DNA from: Elusimicrobiota bacterium
GTDB taxonomy: Bacteria > Elusimicrobiota > Elusimicrobia > Elusimicrobiales > Elusimicrobiaceae
DNA length: 17,358 nt
Direction of reading: 5' to 3'
Assembly: GCA_023393825.1 (NCBI GenBank)
Contig: JAEXBW010000130.1
Span: 1-17,358, forward strand
The translations under genes and the position numbers were made by a program. Every line of letters starts with the position of its first letter. Position 1 is the stretch's first letter. The notes under the pieces are model-generated. The model was given only the letters and a program-made list of their open reading frames with translations, was not told the origin of the DNA and made no database searches. Below, piece by piece: positions 1-7,953 of the stretch.

Positions 1-219
1 GCGCAGCAGATGCAGTTTTCGGCCGTGTTGCAAAAAACCAGCGTAGACCCGCAGGTAAAAGAACACGTTAACGAAGACCTTATAGTAACACTGGTGTACA
101 GGGTGGATTTAGTCTTCCCTTTAACAAGCTATATCTTTGCCGACGAGCCTAAGAAATACGGCATTAAAAGGATAAAAGCAAGCGTAAGAATGCCCGTTGA
201 GCGCCCTTTAATAAACTAG
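1..219 (+). CDS. TadE-like pseudopilin, C-terminal end only (cut by left edge)
   Basis: The reading frame is open from base 1 (codons for A-Q-Q precede the first Met at base 10) and ends at a TAG at 217-219, so this is the 3' end of a longer gene. The visible 72 residues have a beta-strand region (LIVTLVYRVDLVFPL) and finish in RIKASVRMPVERPLIN. Alternating hydrophobic strands that close on a short 'A-x-x-M-x-x-E' tail are typical of TadE/TadG-family pseudopilin C termini. Its position directly before cpaB in a Tad cluster fits that reading. The N-terminal transmembrane segment and prepilin cleavage site that would confirm it lie outside the window. Family call is tentative; the presence of a real coding end is fairly sure. 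Confidence 0.6.
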   Translation, partial: AQQMQFSAVLQKTSVDPQVKEHVNEDLIVTLVYRVDLVFPLTSYIFADEPKKYGIKRIKASVRMPVERPLIN

Positions 220-295
220 CGCGGCGGCAGGAAAGTTTTAAATATATTTTCGGTCATATAAAAGATTTGATTTTATAAAAAAAGCAGTAAAGCAT

Positions 296-301
296 AAGGA
301 G
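296..301 (+). promoter_or_regulatory. Ribosome binding site of cpaB
   Basis: AAGGAG sits 8 bases before the ATG at 310 and fixes the cpaB start. The 90-base gap before the gene is AT-rich and contains TATAAA-like words (257-262 and 274-279), but no convincing -35 partner, so no promoter is called here. Confidence 0.7.
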
Positions 302-309
302 CTTTTAAG

Positions 310-1065
310 ATGAATAAGAAAAACATTATATTCCCCTTAGTCATTGCCATAGTAGCGGCACTGATTTATTATTTCGTCCTTTATCTGGCTCAGGATAAAC
401 TGAGAGAATCCCAGAAGACGGAAATGGTGGCGGTCGCCGCGTTGGACCTGCCGGAGGGCAAAGTTATAAGTAAAAACAGCATTAAACAGGTGGCTGTTCC
501 TACTGCTTTTATACAAAAAGACGCTTACATAATATCCCGCGGCGCAAATATTACGGATATTGAAAATCTTGTAACCAGAATTGCGATAGCAAAAGGCAAC
601 CAGATTACAAAGCCTTCTTTAATCAGCTTAAGCCCAGAGTCTGGCATCAGCTTAAAAGTTTTGCCCAACTTCAGAGCGTTCATCCTTGCCGTGGATAATG
701 CTGTTTCCAGCTTAATCAAGCCGGGGGACAAAGTTGACGTGCTTCTTACCTTTGACGCTTTGCTTAAAGGCGGCGCTAAAGAAAAGATGACGGCTACAAT
801 TTTGCAGGATATTCAGGTTCTTGGCGTAGGTTCAAACCTTGGCCAGGGGGTTGACGCTTCTACAAAAGCAAACGCAGCCGAACGCGAGGCAAACAATGCC
901 GCGTTCTCCGACAGGTCTGTACTCAGTTTGTCGTTAAGCCCTATTGAGGCACAGTACCTTGCTCTTGCTAAGGAAGAGGGGGAAGTCACCGTTATCGTAA
1001 GGTCAACGGGCGACACCAAGGTCTACCCGATAGAAATTGCAAGCTTCTCAAAGTTATTTAACTGA
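310..1065 (+). CDS. cpaB: CpaB/RcpC-type Tad pilus assembly protein (SAF domain)
   Basis: CpaB (RcpC) is a periplasmic or outer-membrane-associated partner of the Tad secretin and is needed for Flp pilus assembly. The 251-residue protein has an N-terminal membrane anchor (about residues 6-27) and a SAF domain (about 38-106, starting MVAVAALDLPEGKVIS). The RcpC core (about 115-235) contains the family signatures PGDKVDVLLTF at 138-148, ATILQDIQVLGVG at 162-174, and LSLSPIEAQYLALAKEEGE at 207-225. A short Ala/Glu/Asn-rich insertion (about 182-200) looks like a flexible loop. Length and order match the family. It is followed 30 bases later by the secretin, the usual partner arrangement in Tad loci. 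Identification is firm; the symbol is by family and not by tested orthology. Confidence 0.93.
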   Translation: MNKKNIIFPLVIAIVAALIYYFVLYLAQDKLRESQKTEMVAVAALDLPEGKVISKNSIKQVAVPTAFIQKDAYIISRGANITDIENLVTRIAIAKGNQITKPSLISLSPESGISLKVLPNFRAFILAVDNAVSSLIKPGDKVDVLLTFDALLKGGAKEKMTATILQDIQVLGVGSNLGQGVDASTKANAAEREANNAAFSDRSVLSLSLSPIEAQYLALAKEEGEVTVIVRSTGDTKVYPIEIASFSKLFN

Positions 1066-1095
1066 GCGGATTTAAATTCTCTATAGGAAATTAAC

Positions 1096-1848
1096 ATGAA
1101 AAATAAAAAAACTATTTTAAAAGTTTTAACCTTAACTTTAGCGGCTTTGACGGTGTCGGGCGTGTATGCCGATGCTGATGCTAAAAAGACGGATTTGGTT
1201 GCCGTCAGCGCAGACATAGTGGAAATCAGCGGTTCGCTGACTTCCGCCAAAGGTTTTGCGTGGAATCAGCAGCTTGATTTTACGGAAAAGGCAATCCCCG
1301 GCATATTTTCTATCGGAGAATTTGAAAGAAAGTCCCTGCTTAATACCCGTTTGCAGCTTTTGGAAACGGAAGGTAAGGCTCAGATACTTTCCAACCCCAA
1401 GGTTATTGCCAGAACTAACACCAGCGCAAACTTTTCCGCGGGCGGCTCTATACCGTTCCCGATGGTCCAAAACAATTCCGCAGGCGTGGAATTTAAAGAT
1501 TACGGCGTAAGGCTTGACGTCTTGCCCACAATCATACCCGAAAGAGGCAAGATAATAGTGGTACAGTTAGAGTTGGAACTTTCCAACCCCGACTATTCCC
1601 ACCCCGTCGTGCTTAACGGTACCTCGGTGCCTTCCATCACCAAAAGATTTTTAAGATCGGAAGTGGAACTTAACAGCGGCGAAACGCTTGTTATCGGCGG
1701 CCTTAAGAGCAGCTCCAGAAGCGTTGCCGAAGACAGGGTTCCCCTTTTGGGCAAAATACCTTTAATAGGATTATTGTTTAAGAGCAAGAACATAACGGAA
1801 GAACAAAGATCTCTGTTCCTCTTTATCACCGTAGAAATAGTGGAGTAA
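1096..1848 (+). CDS. cpaC: Short Tad secretin (CpaC/RcpA family), C-terminal secretin domain only
   Basis: This encodes the outer-membrane channel through which the pilus would pass. The 250-residue protein has a signal peptide (about 1-25, cut near VYA|DAD), a short beta segment typical of the entry to secretin domains (about 34-46), then the secretin domain (about 85-248). Visible signatures are KAQILSNPKVIARTNTSANF (94-113), VEFKDYGVRLDVLPTI (131-146), LNSGETLVIGGL (192-203) and VPLLGKIPLIGLLFKS (215-230), the last being the classic secretin C-terminal motif. Tad secretins are usually around 450-550 residues with N-terminal BON/N domains; these are absent here, and no upstream in-frame remnant is apparent. 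The start is supported by AGGAA at 1084-1088. Periplasmic contacts might be supplied by CpaB or the TPR protein (inference). Confidence 0.92.
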   Translation: MKNKKTILKVLTLTLAALTVSGVYADADAKKTDLVAVSADIVEISGSLTSAKGFAWNQQLDFTEKAIPGIFSIGEFERKSLLNTRLQLLETEGKAQILSNPKVIARTNTSANFSAGGSIPFPMVQNNSAGVEFKDYGVRLDVLPTIIPERGKIIVVQLELELSNPDYSHPVVLNGTSVPSITKRFLRSEVELNSGETLVIGGLKSSSRSVAEDRVPLLGKIPLIGLLFKSKNITEEQRSLFLFITVEIVE

Positions 1849-1852
1849 ACTT

Positions 1853-4048
1853 ATGGAAGAAACCCAAGCTTTAGTAGGCACACCAAGAGTTATTGCTTTT
1901 ACAGGCCCTAAAGAAGGCGTGGGTAAGACCACTTTGGTCTTAAATTTGGCAATAGCTTGGGCGGAAACACAAAAACGCCCCGTGCTTATAGTCCCTTTAG
2001 ATCCTCTTGCAAGGCAGGAACACGGTTTTTACCTTGGTATTAAAAAGCCCGTTTCCGTTACGGATTTAGTGCGCGCTTTAGGCAGCGGCGCTATAGCCAT
2101 TGCTGGCGGTTTGCTTAGGGGTAAAGTTTCAATGACGCAAATAGGCGTCGGCGTTTTGCCTTTGGGCGCAAACAGGCAGGAAGTTTCTTTAATTTCTCCT
2201 AAGGTTTTGCTGCCGATACTTTCCCGTTTGCACCAAACTTTTGATATATTTTTAGATGTTGACTCCAGCTTTCCCATGGAGTCGTTTGCCTTTGATGTCG
2301 CAGATAAGATTTTTTGGGTTACAAACTGCACCCGCTCTCACTTAAACACGGCGGTTGCGATGTTTACCGATTTTAAGGAAATGCACTTCCCCATAGACAG
2401 AATTGATATTATTTGCAACCAATACAATCTGCCCGGCGCTATTGACCACGAGGAAGTAAACCAATTTTTTATTAAATTAGGGCGCGAGCCTGTCGTATAC
2501 CTTACGTGGGAAGAGAGTGTATTTGAATCTTCCAACAAGAGGGAGATTGAAATACTTGTAAACCGCAGTTCTCTTTGGGTGCAGGAAGGCTTAAGGCCTA
2601 TCCTTAAGGTTATAGAAGAAACAACACCCGTGGAAAAGAACTGGTCCACCGCTGTTCCGGATAGCGAATTTGTGGCCTCCGCCAAAGGTATTTGGGAAGC
2701 GGCCGCAATAGCCAGCGGCGTAAGCGGCCCCAGCCACTTTCAGGAAGATAACGGCGAACTTTCCTATTGGGACGATTTAAAGCAGCAGGTACATAAAGAT
2801 GTTATTAAAACATTGGAAGTAGAACGTATCGTCATCAGCGAGGAAGGCTCGCAAAACGAGCAAACCCGCAAACGCGTTTCCGTTATTATTGATGAAGTTC
2901 TGCGCAAAAAAGCCAATGTGCAGCTTTCCAGAGATCAAAAAATAAGATTTATTAACGAATTGTTAGACGAAATTTTAGGCCTTGGTCCTTTGGAAGCTTT
3001 GATGAGAGATCCTTCCGTCACAGAAATCATGGTTAACGCCTATGATAAGATTTTTATTGAACAGAAGGGTAAACTTACTCTTACCAGATATAAATTTAGA
3101 AATAATGACCAAGTTGTACAGGTTATCAAAAGAATCGTGGCCCCGCTTGGCAGACGTATAGACGAATCCGTGCCTTTAGTGGACGCGCGTCTTAAAGACG
3201 GTTCCCGTGTTAACGCCATTATAGCGCCGCTTGCGGTATCGGGTCCTTCTTTGACGATAAGAAGATTCTCGCAAAAGCCCTTCGGCCCCGAAGACTATTA
3301 CAGATTCGGCACCATTAACAGAGAGTGCATGTACTTCCTTGAAAGCTGTGTTAAATTAAGAAAGAACATCATCATCTGCGGTGGTACGGGTACAGGTAAA
3401 ACAACATTTTTAAATGCTCTTTCCAGCTATATTCCGCAGGACGAACGTATCGTTACCGTGGAAGATACGGCGGAATTAAGGCTTCAGCAGGAACACTGGG
3501 TTTCGCTTGAAAGCAGACCGCCAAACGTGGAAGGCAAGGGCGAAATTACAATCAGAGATTTGGTTAAGAACTGTCTGCGTATGAGACCTGACAGAATCGT
3601 AGTCGGCGAGTGCCGCGGTTCTGAAGCTTTGGACATGTTACAAGCGATGAACACGGGCCACGAAGGTTCTTTGGCTACCATCCACGCCAACACTCCCCGC
3701 GACGGTTTAACCCGCTTGGAAGCTATGTGTATGATGGCCAGCGCGGACTTGCCTATCTGGGCTATAAGAGAAATGATTTCCTCCGCCGTTAACCTTATCG
3801 TACAGCTTTCAAGGTTCTCGGACGGTACAAGAAAGGTAACATACATTACCGAAGTCTGCGGACAGAAGGACGGTATGATACAAAGCAAAGATTTATTCAG
3901 ATACGTCCAGTCAGGCGTTGACAAGGACGGCAAAGTGGAAGGCGCGTTTGCCCCCACGGGTGATATTCCTTCGTTCTTTAGGGAATTTAAGGCAAAGGGT
4001 ATTGACGTCCCCGAAACCACCTTTAAAAAGCAGGAAGGCGCAAATTAA
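1853..4048 (+). CDS. tadA: TadZ/CpaE-TadA/CpaF fusion: MinD-like ATPase joined to the Tad secretion ATPase
   Basis: One 731-residue cytoplasmic protein combines two normally separate Tad proteins. Residues about 11-255 form a ParA/MinD-like domain: deviant Walker A K20-E-G-V-G-K25-T26, A'-type motif VPLDP (47-51) and Walker B-like FDIFLDVD (130-137). Residues about 305-731 are TadA/CpaF, the hexameric ATPase that drives pilus polymerisation. It has a helical entry region with GLGPLEALMRDPSVTEIMVN (376-395), Walker A GGTGTGKT (510-517), Asp box VTVEDT (534-539), Walker B RIVVGE (581-586) and His box GHEGSLATIHANT (602-614). All motifs look intact, so both ATPases are probably active. CpaE's usual N-terminal receiver-like domain is missing. 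The start follows the secretin stop by 4 bases, with GGAG at 1842-1845 inside the secretin's last codons. Confidence 0.93.
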   Translation: MEETQALVGTPRVIAFTGPKEGVGKTTLVLNLAIAWAETQKRPVLIVPLDPLARQEHGFYLGIKKPVSVTDLVRALGSGAIAIAGGLLRGKVSMTQIGVGVLPLGANRQEVSLISPKVLLPILSRLHQTFDIFLDVDSSFPMESFAFDVADKIFWVTNCTRSHLNTAVAMFTDFKEMHFPIDRIDIICNQYNLPGAIDHEEVNQFFIKLGREPVVYLTWEESVFESSNKREIEILVNRSSLWVQEGLRPILKVIEETTPVEKNWSTAVPDSEFVASAKGIWEAAAIASGVSGPSHFQEDNGELSYWDDLKQQVHKDVIKTLEVERIVISEEGSQNEQTRKRVSVIIDEVLRKKANVQLSRDQKIRFINELLDEILGLGPLEALMRDPSVTEIMVNAYDKIFIEQKGKLTLTRYKFRNNDQVVQVIKRIVAPLGRRIDESVPLVDARLKDGSRVNAIIAPLAVSGPSLTIRRFSQKPFGPEDYYRFGTINRECMYFLESCVKLRKNIIICGGTGTGKTTFLNALSSYIPQDERIVTVEDTAELRLQQEHWVSLESRPPNVEGKGEITIRDLVKNCLRMRPDRIVVGECRGSEALDMLQAMNTGHEGSLATIHANTPRDGLTRLEAMCMMASADLPIWAIREMISSAVNLIVQLSRFSDGTRKVTYITEVCGQKDGMIQSKDLFRYVQSGVDKDGKVEGAFAPTGDIPSFFREFKAKGIDVPETTFKKQEGAN

Positions 4049-5674
4049 TTGGTGAAAACAAAAATGAAACTTGCAAATAAAATCTTACTACTGTTGTTGT
4101 TGGCGTTTGCCCCCGTGTTCGCTTTCGGGCAGCAAAGGGTGTTTACCGACGTCCAAACAAAAACCATAAAATGCGCGCAGGAAAAAGTGGTTGCGCTTTA
4201 TAACTATCTTGACGCTTCCGCCTCTCCCGAAGGCAAGCTTTATAAGCCTGATGCCTGCGGGGAAAGCAAGCCCCTGCCACCGCCTAAGTGGTTGGAAGAT
4301 TTATTGCAAAAAGAAATGTCCCAGCGCGTGCTGTGGCAGTTGCCAAATGCCCAAACAGGTTCCTTTGATTACTTAAGCGAAGCGGAAATGTGGAGAAGGA
4401 CATTTTCCGTTATCTATGATTTCTTTGACTTTGTAGACAGTATCAACGAAGGCAAGGCCTATCAGCCGCAGGAAATTATGGAAAAGTTCGGCAATATCAG
4501 GGCCAGAATGTTGGTGGAAACAGAAAGACTTAATACCAACCCCGAACTTACCGACTACAATATGCGCGATAGTATGCAGGGCCGCGGACGTTCTATGATG
4601 GCTACTCTGGACCTTATCAATAAAGAAATGGACAGTGTGGCGGAATCTTTCCTTTCTTCGCCCAAGCAATCGCGCGCGAAATTTAAAAAATCCGTACTCG
4701 CCGTTGCTATCTTGTCAAATAACCTTTACGGCGATATGATTAAGCACCAAACGCCCACAATGCCGCAGGATTTCAAAAAAGGTATGAACACCTATTACAT
4801 AGTCCTGTTGCTTATGCTTATTGGTATGCTTGCGATATTTTTTAGCGTGTACAAAATTGTTTCCGACAAGAATGACGAAATTATGCTTGCCACGCAAAAA
4901 TATATGCAAAAATCTTCCGCTTGGGCGGACGATTACAGCAGGCAATTTTTAGATATTAACGTAAAGTATATCGTGCTTGGCACTTTGGCCTTTTTCGCTT
5001 TCATCGGTTTGTTTTTCGGCGTTATCTTTGGCGGCATATTCGGGTTTATAGTATTTTCCGTATTCTTCGGTTTAGGTATGTTTGTCGGCTTAAAGATGCC
5101 CGGTGTTGTACTGGGTGTGCTTAAAAAGCGCCGCGGGGAAAAGATTAACGCCCAGCTTATGGACGCTTTGATATTGCTTTCCAACTCGCTTAAATCAGGT
5201 ATGGATATTGTGCAGGGTTTTGATATGGTTTCAAGGGATTTACGCCCGCCGATATCAGACGAATTCGGCTTGGTAATTAAAAACTACAAACTGGGTACCC
5301 CGTTTGAAAAAGCTCTTGAAGGTATGGAAGAGCGTGTTGAATCAAGATTGCTTTCCTACATGGTAAAAGCTATCGTGTTGCAGCGTCAAGTCGGCGGTAA
5401 CTTAACAAAGATTTTTGAACGCATCGTTGAAAACATCAGAGAAGAAAGTAAGCTGGAAGAAAAACTGCAAGCTATGACCGCGCAGCAAAGAATACAGGCT
5501 CTTGTCGTCGGTGTTATGCCGTGGATTATGGTGGGCATAATGTTTGTGTTCCAGCCCGAAACGATGAAAAACTTTTATTCCAGCACAGTCGGTTTTATAG
5601 TTTTGGTGCTGTGCGTTATCTGGATATTTATAGGTATAAAGATGGTTAATAAACTGGGGGAAATTAAAGTATGA
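4049..5674 (+). CDS. tadB: TadB-type inner-membrane platform protein with exported N-terminal domain
   Basis: TadB is one half of the inner-membrane platform driven by TadA. The 541-residue product is much longer than usual (about 300). It begins with a signal peptide (about 6-26, LLLLLLAFAPVFAFG) and then a mostly helical soluble domain (about 30-245), predicted periplasmic, with just two cysteines (C42, C70). The TadB part follows: membrane helices near 249-269, 306-326, 328-348, 485-502 and 513-532, and a T2SF/GspF domain about 365-500, with SLKSGMDIVQGFDMVSRDL (380-398) and RQVGGNLTKIFERI (446-459). The start is uncertain: TTG at 4049, GTG at 4052 or ATG at 4064. AGGAAGG at 4032-4038 favours TTG or GTG; all three keep the signal peptide. 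TadC overlaps its stop by 4 bases. Confidence 0.88.
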   Translation: MVKTKMKLANKILLLLLLAFAPVFAFGQQRVFTDVQTKTIKCAQEKVVALYNYLDASASPEGKLYKPDACGESKPLPPPKWLEDLLQKEMSQRVLWQLPNAQTGSFDYLSEAEMWRRTFSVIYDFFDFVDSINEGKAYQPQEIMEKFGNIRARMLVETERLNTNPELTDYNMRDSMQGRGRSMMATLDLINKEMDSVAESFLSSPKQSRAKFKKSVLAVAILSNNLYGDMIKHQTPTMPQDFKKGMNTYYIVLLLMLIGMLAIFFSVYKIVSDKNDEIMLATQKYMQKSSAWADDYSRQFLDINVKYIVLGTLAFFAFIGLFFGVIFGGIFGFIVFSVFFGLGMFVGLKMPGVVLGVLKKRRGEKINAQLMDALILLSNSLKSGMDIVQGFDMVSRDLRPPISDEFGLVIKNYKLGTPFEKALEGMEERVESRLLSYMVKAIVLQRQVGGNLTKIFERIVENIREESKLEEKLQAMTAQQRIQALVVGVMPWIMVGIMFVFQPETMKNFYSSTVGFIVLVLCVIWIFIGIKMVNKLGEIKV

Positions 5675-6561
5675 GCATGGGCGCCTACACTTTCTTACTT
5701 ACAGTGATTTCTATCGCAGGGACGATAGCCGTGCTTGTTTTCTTTATCAAGCTTTTTGCCCCTGCCGAACAAAAAGAGTCTATTGCCGATCTTGAAGCCA
5801 AGCAGGTAAAATCAACCTCCAGCTTTTCGCGTCTGCGCCCGCAGGAAAATATTTTGGACAGGGTTGCTCTTTTTGTGCTTAATACTTTTAACCTTCAAAA
5901 AGGGCTTGAGGAAATGTGCGTGCTTTTGGGCAGCCCCATAAAGCCTTTACCTGTGGATATTTTGTATCAAAAAATTTATTACGCAGTAGGTTTGCCGCTT
6001 GTGTTTATGATAGTTTTTAAAGCGCCGATACTTATAATTTTACTGCCTTTGGGTTTTTATCTGCCCGACTTGCAAATTAAAGGCGAAATACAAAAACGTC
6101 AGTCGGATATGCTTGGCAACTTTGCCACCACGGTAGACCTTACCGCGCTTGTCATTGAATCAGGCTTGGACTATATGACGGCTTTTGAAAGAATCGTAAA
6201 AATAGCCAAGCAAAAAACTTTGCTGGAAGTTGAAATAGAAAAGACTTTAAACGAAACAAAATTAGGTTATTCCCGCAGGGAAGCTTTAGAGCGTCTTGCG
6301 GCAAGAACCGGCGTACAGGAAATAAGATCGTTTGTGGGGCTTATCGTGCAATCCGACGAATTGGGTACAAGCTTAGTGGATTTGCTCAGAAACTTCTCCA
6401 CGGACTTAAGGTTCAGAAGGCTTAACAAGGCCGAAAAACTTGCGGCACAAGCCTCTACAAAGATGTTAATACCTTTGTTTATCTTTATTTTCCCTGTGGT
6501 GTTCGTGATGATGCTTGCGCCAATGATAGCGGATTTCTTAAAGGGCGGTATGCCTTTTTAA
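5671..6561 (+). CDS. tadC: TadC-type inner-membrane platform protein
   Basis: TadC is the second GspF-fold platform protein of Tad systems and acts with TadB in the inner membrane. The 296-residue product has membrane segments at about 6-28, 103-133 (a re-entrant or double helix around LPLGFYLPDL) and 265-289, with a T2SF domain at about 145-285. Diagnostic stretches are KRQSDMLGNFATTVDLTALV (142-161), VIESGLDYMTAFERIV (161-176) and SDELGTSLVDLLRNFSTDLR (228-247), matching the 'LPDALDLLVVCVEAG' and 'ELGTPL' regions of the family. Length is normal. ATG overlaps the tadB stop as ATGA, implying translational coupling; GGGGGA at 5656-5661 is the likely ribosome binding site. A second Met (5677) is a possible alternative start. 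Confidence 0.92.
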   Translation: MSMGAYTFLLTVISIAGTIAVLVFFIKLFAPAEQKESIADLEAKQVKSTSSFSRLRPQENILDRVALFVLNTFNLQKGLEEMCVLLGSPIKPLPVDILYQKIYYAVGLPLVFMIVFKAPILIILLPLGFYLPDLQIKGEIQKRQSDMLGNFATTVDLTALVIESGLDYMTAFERIVKIAKQKTLLEVEIEKTLNETKLGYSRREALERLAARTGVQEIRSFVGLIVQSDELGTSLVDLLRNFSTDLRFRRLNKAEKLAAQASTKMLIPLFIFIFPVVFVMMLAPMIADFLKGGMPF

Positions 6562-6573
6562 CGAGGGTTTATT

Positions 6574-7938
6574 ATGAAAAAATTATTAATATCTTTACCT
6601 TTAGCCGTACTTACTTTAAGCCTCTACGCTGCGGACAGACCTCTTAGGGAACGCGGCAAGGAATCGGGGATGATGCTTGATTTGCAAAAAATATCGTTAG
6701 GCACAATTTCTAACGTAGAGCAAAAAAAGCAATACCTTTCCACCGTCCAGTTGGAAAAGCAGCGCATACAAAATTACACCCTTAGAATGGTGTACGAAAA
6801 CGCTTACTCTTTATACCGCCGCGGGGACTATCAACGCGCGGAAGAACTTGCCAATGTAATTTTGAGCATAGACCCCAGCCTTAAACAGGCGCAAACTTTA
6901 GCTACGGAAGCGGGCCGCATGGCAACTTACGGCACCGTGTCCGAGAAAGAAATTATAGATATGAAGTTTGAAGAGGGTATATCCCTTTACAAAATGGGCA
7001 GGCTTATGGAGTCCCAAAACAAATTTAACGAAATACTTGTTTTAAGACCTACTGACGCCCGCGCGCAGGGTTGGGTTGAACGTATAGAAAACGAAATTGC
7101 GGAGCAGCATGTCCGCCGCGGTTTTTACGCTTATAAGAGCGGCGATTATCAGGAAGCCTTAAACCAATGGTACAGCGTCCTTTTGATTAAAAAAGACGAC
7201 AGGGACCTTACCGCAAAAATAGCGGAAGTTGAAGCTACGATGAAAAAAGAGCAAAACCAAGCTATATTAAATAATGCTTTTGCGCTTTATTCCAAAGGCC
7301 AGCTTGTCCCCGCCTACAGAGAGTTTGAACGCTCTTTGGAAATTCAACCGGGCGAACAGCAAACCCAAAGATTTATTATGCAGTTAAAGCAGGAAATAGC
7401 AAAAGGCTACTACGACGCGGGTAATAGAGATTTCGGAAGCAAAAAATACTCCGCTGCCATAGCCAACTGGAAAGCCGCAAAAGACTGGGGCTATAACCAA
7501 GGCGCAGTTAATACGCTTGTAAAGAATGCGGAAAGAAGCAGAATTAATGCTGCCGCCGCCGCCAAAAAGAAAGCGGAAGACGCCGCTGCCGCAAAGCAGC
7601 AGGCCATCGCGACCCCCGTGCCGGAAGTAACCGAGCCGGAGGTAACAGCTCCCGCCACGCCTGAAATCTTGCCTTCTGCCACAGGGGAAAGCACAACTCA
7701 GCCTATTACAACTACGCCTACGCAGGCATTTCCCTCTAAAGTTTTAACAAAACAGCCTGTAACGGAAGACGCTCGTCAGGCTTCAATAGCAAGATATAAA
7801 GCTGGTTTAAGCTACTTTAATGCTAATGACTATGTCCGCGCAAAAGAAGAATGGGAAGCCGCAATACAGCTTGACCCGGAAAATACAGACGCGGCCTTGG
7901 GTATACAGAGAATTGAATCAGAATACAGCAACAGATAA
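6574..7938 (+). CDS. Exported TPR-repeat protein, TadD-like position
   Basis: The 454-residue protein has a signal peptide (about 1-20, cut near LYA|AD) and no lipobox cysteine. At least six tetratricopeptide repeats are visible at about 73-106, 130-163, 178-211, 231-264, 275-308 and 404-437, with the usual pattern of GDYQRAEE and DPSLKQA-type turns. An Ala/Lys-rich helix (324-343) and a Pro/Thr-rich linker (347-398) separate the first five repeats from the last. Tad loci often encode a TPR lipoprotein, TadD, needed for pilus assembly. This protein sits in the same position but lacks the lipid anchor, so functional equivalence is inference. It would act in the periplasm as a scaffold, perhaps for the reduced secretin. 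GAGGG at 6563-6567 supports the start, 12 bases after tadC. Confidence 0.85.
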   Translation: MKKLLISLPLAVLTLSLYAADRPLRERGKESGMMLDLQKISLGTISNVEQKKQYLSTVQLEKQRIQNYTLRMVYENAYSLYRRGDYQRAEELANVILSIDPSLKQAQTLATEAGRMATYGTVSEKEIIDMKFEEGISLYKMGRLMESQNKFNEILVLRPTDARAQGWVERIENEIAEQHVRRGFYAYKSGDYQEALNQWYSVLLIKKDDRDLTAKIAEVEATMKKEQNQAILNNAFALYSKGQLVPAYREFERSLEIQPGEQQTQRFIMQLKQEIAKGYYDAGNRDFGSKKYSAAIANWKAAKDWGYNQGAVNTLVKNAERSRINAAAAAKKKAEDAAAAKQQAIATPVPEVTEPEVTAPATPEILPSATGESTTQPITTTPTQAFPSKVLTKQPVTEDARQASIARYKAGLSYFNANDYVRAKEEWEAAIQLDPENTDAALGIQRIESEYSNR

Positions 7939-7953
7939 TAAACAGGTAAAAAT

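Noticed and set aside
220..309. Possible promoter in the AT-rich gap before cpaB
   Set aside because: TATAAA words are present at 257-262 and 274-279, but the matching -35 positions read AGTTTT and CGGTCA, too far from consensus. The gap may simply be within an operon.
3484..4020. Reverse-strand open frame (178 codons) opposite the TadA domain
   Set aside because: The forward strand there encodes the conserved Walker B and His boxes of TadA. The reverse product shows no recognisable family.
7545..7640. Simple-sequence or tandem repeat in the Ala/Lys-rich part of the TPR protein
   Set aside because: The GCC/GCA-rich stretch encodes an Ala/Lys helix and linker with no regular unit; it is compositional bias.
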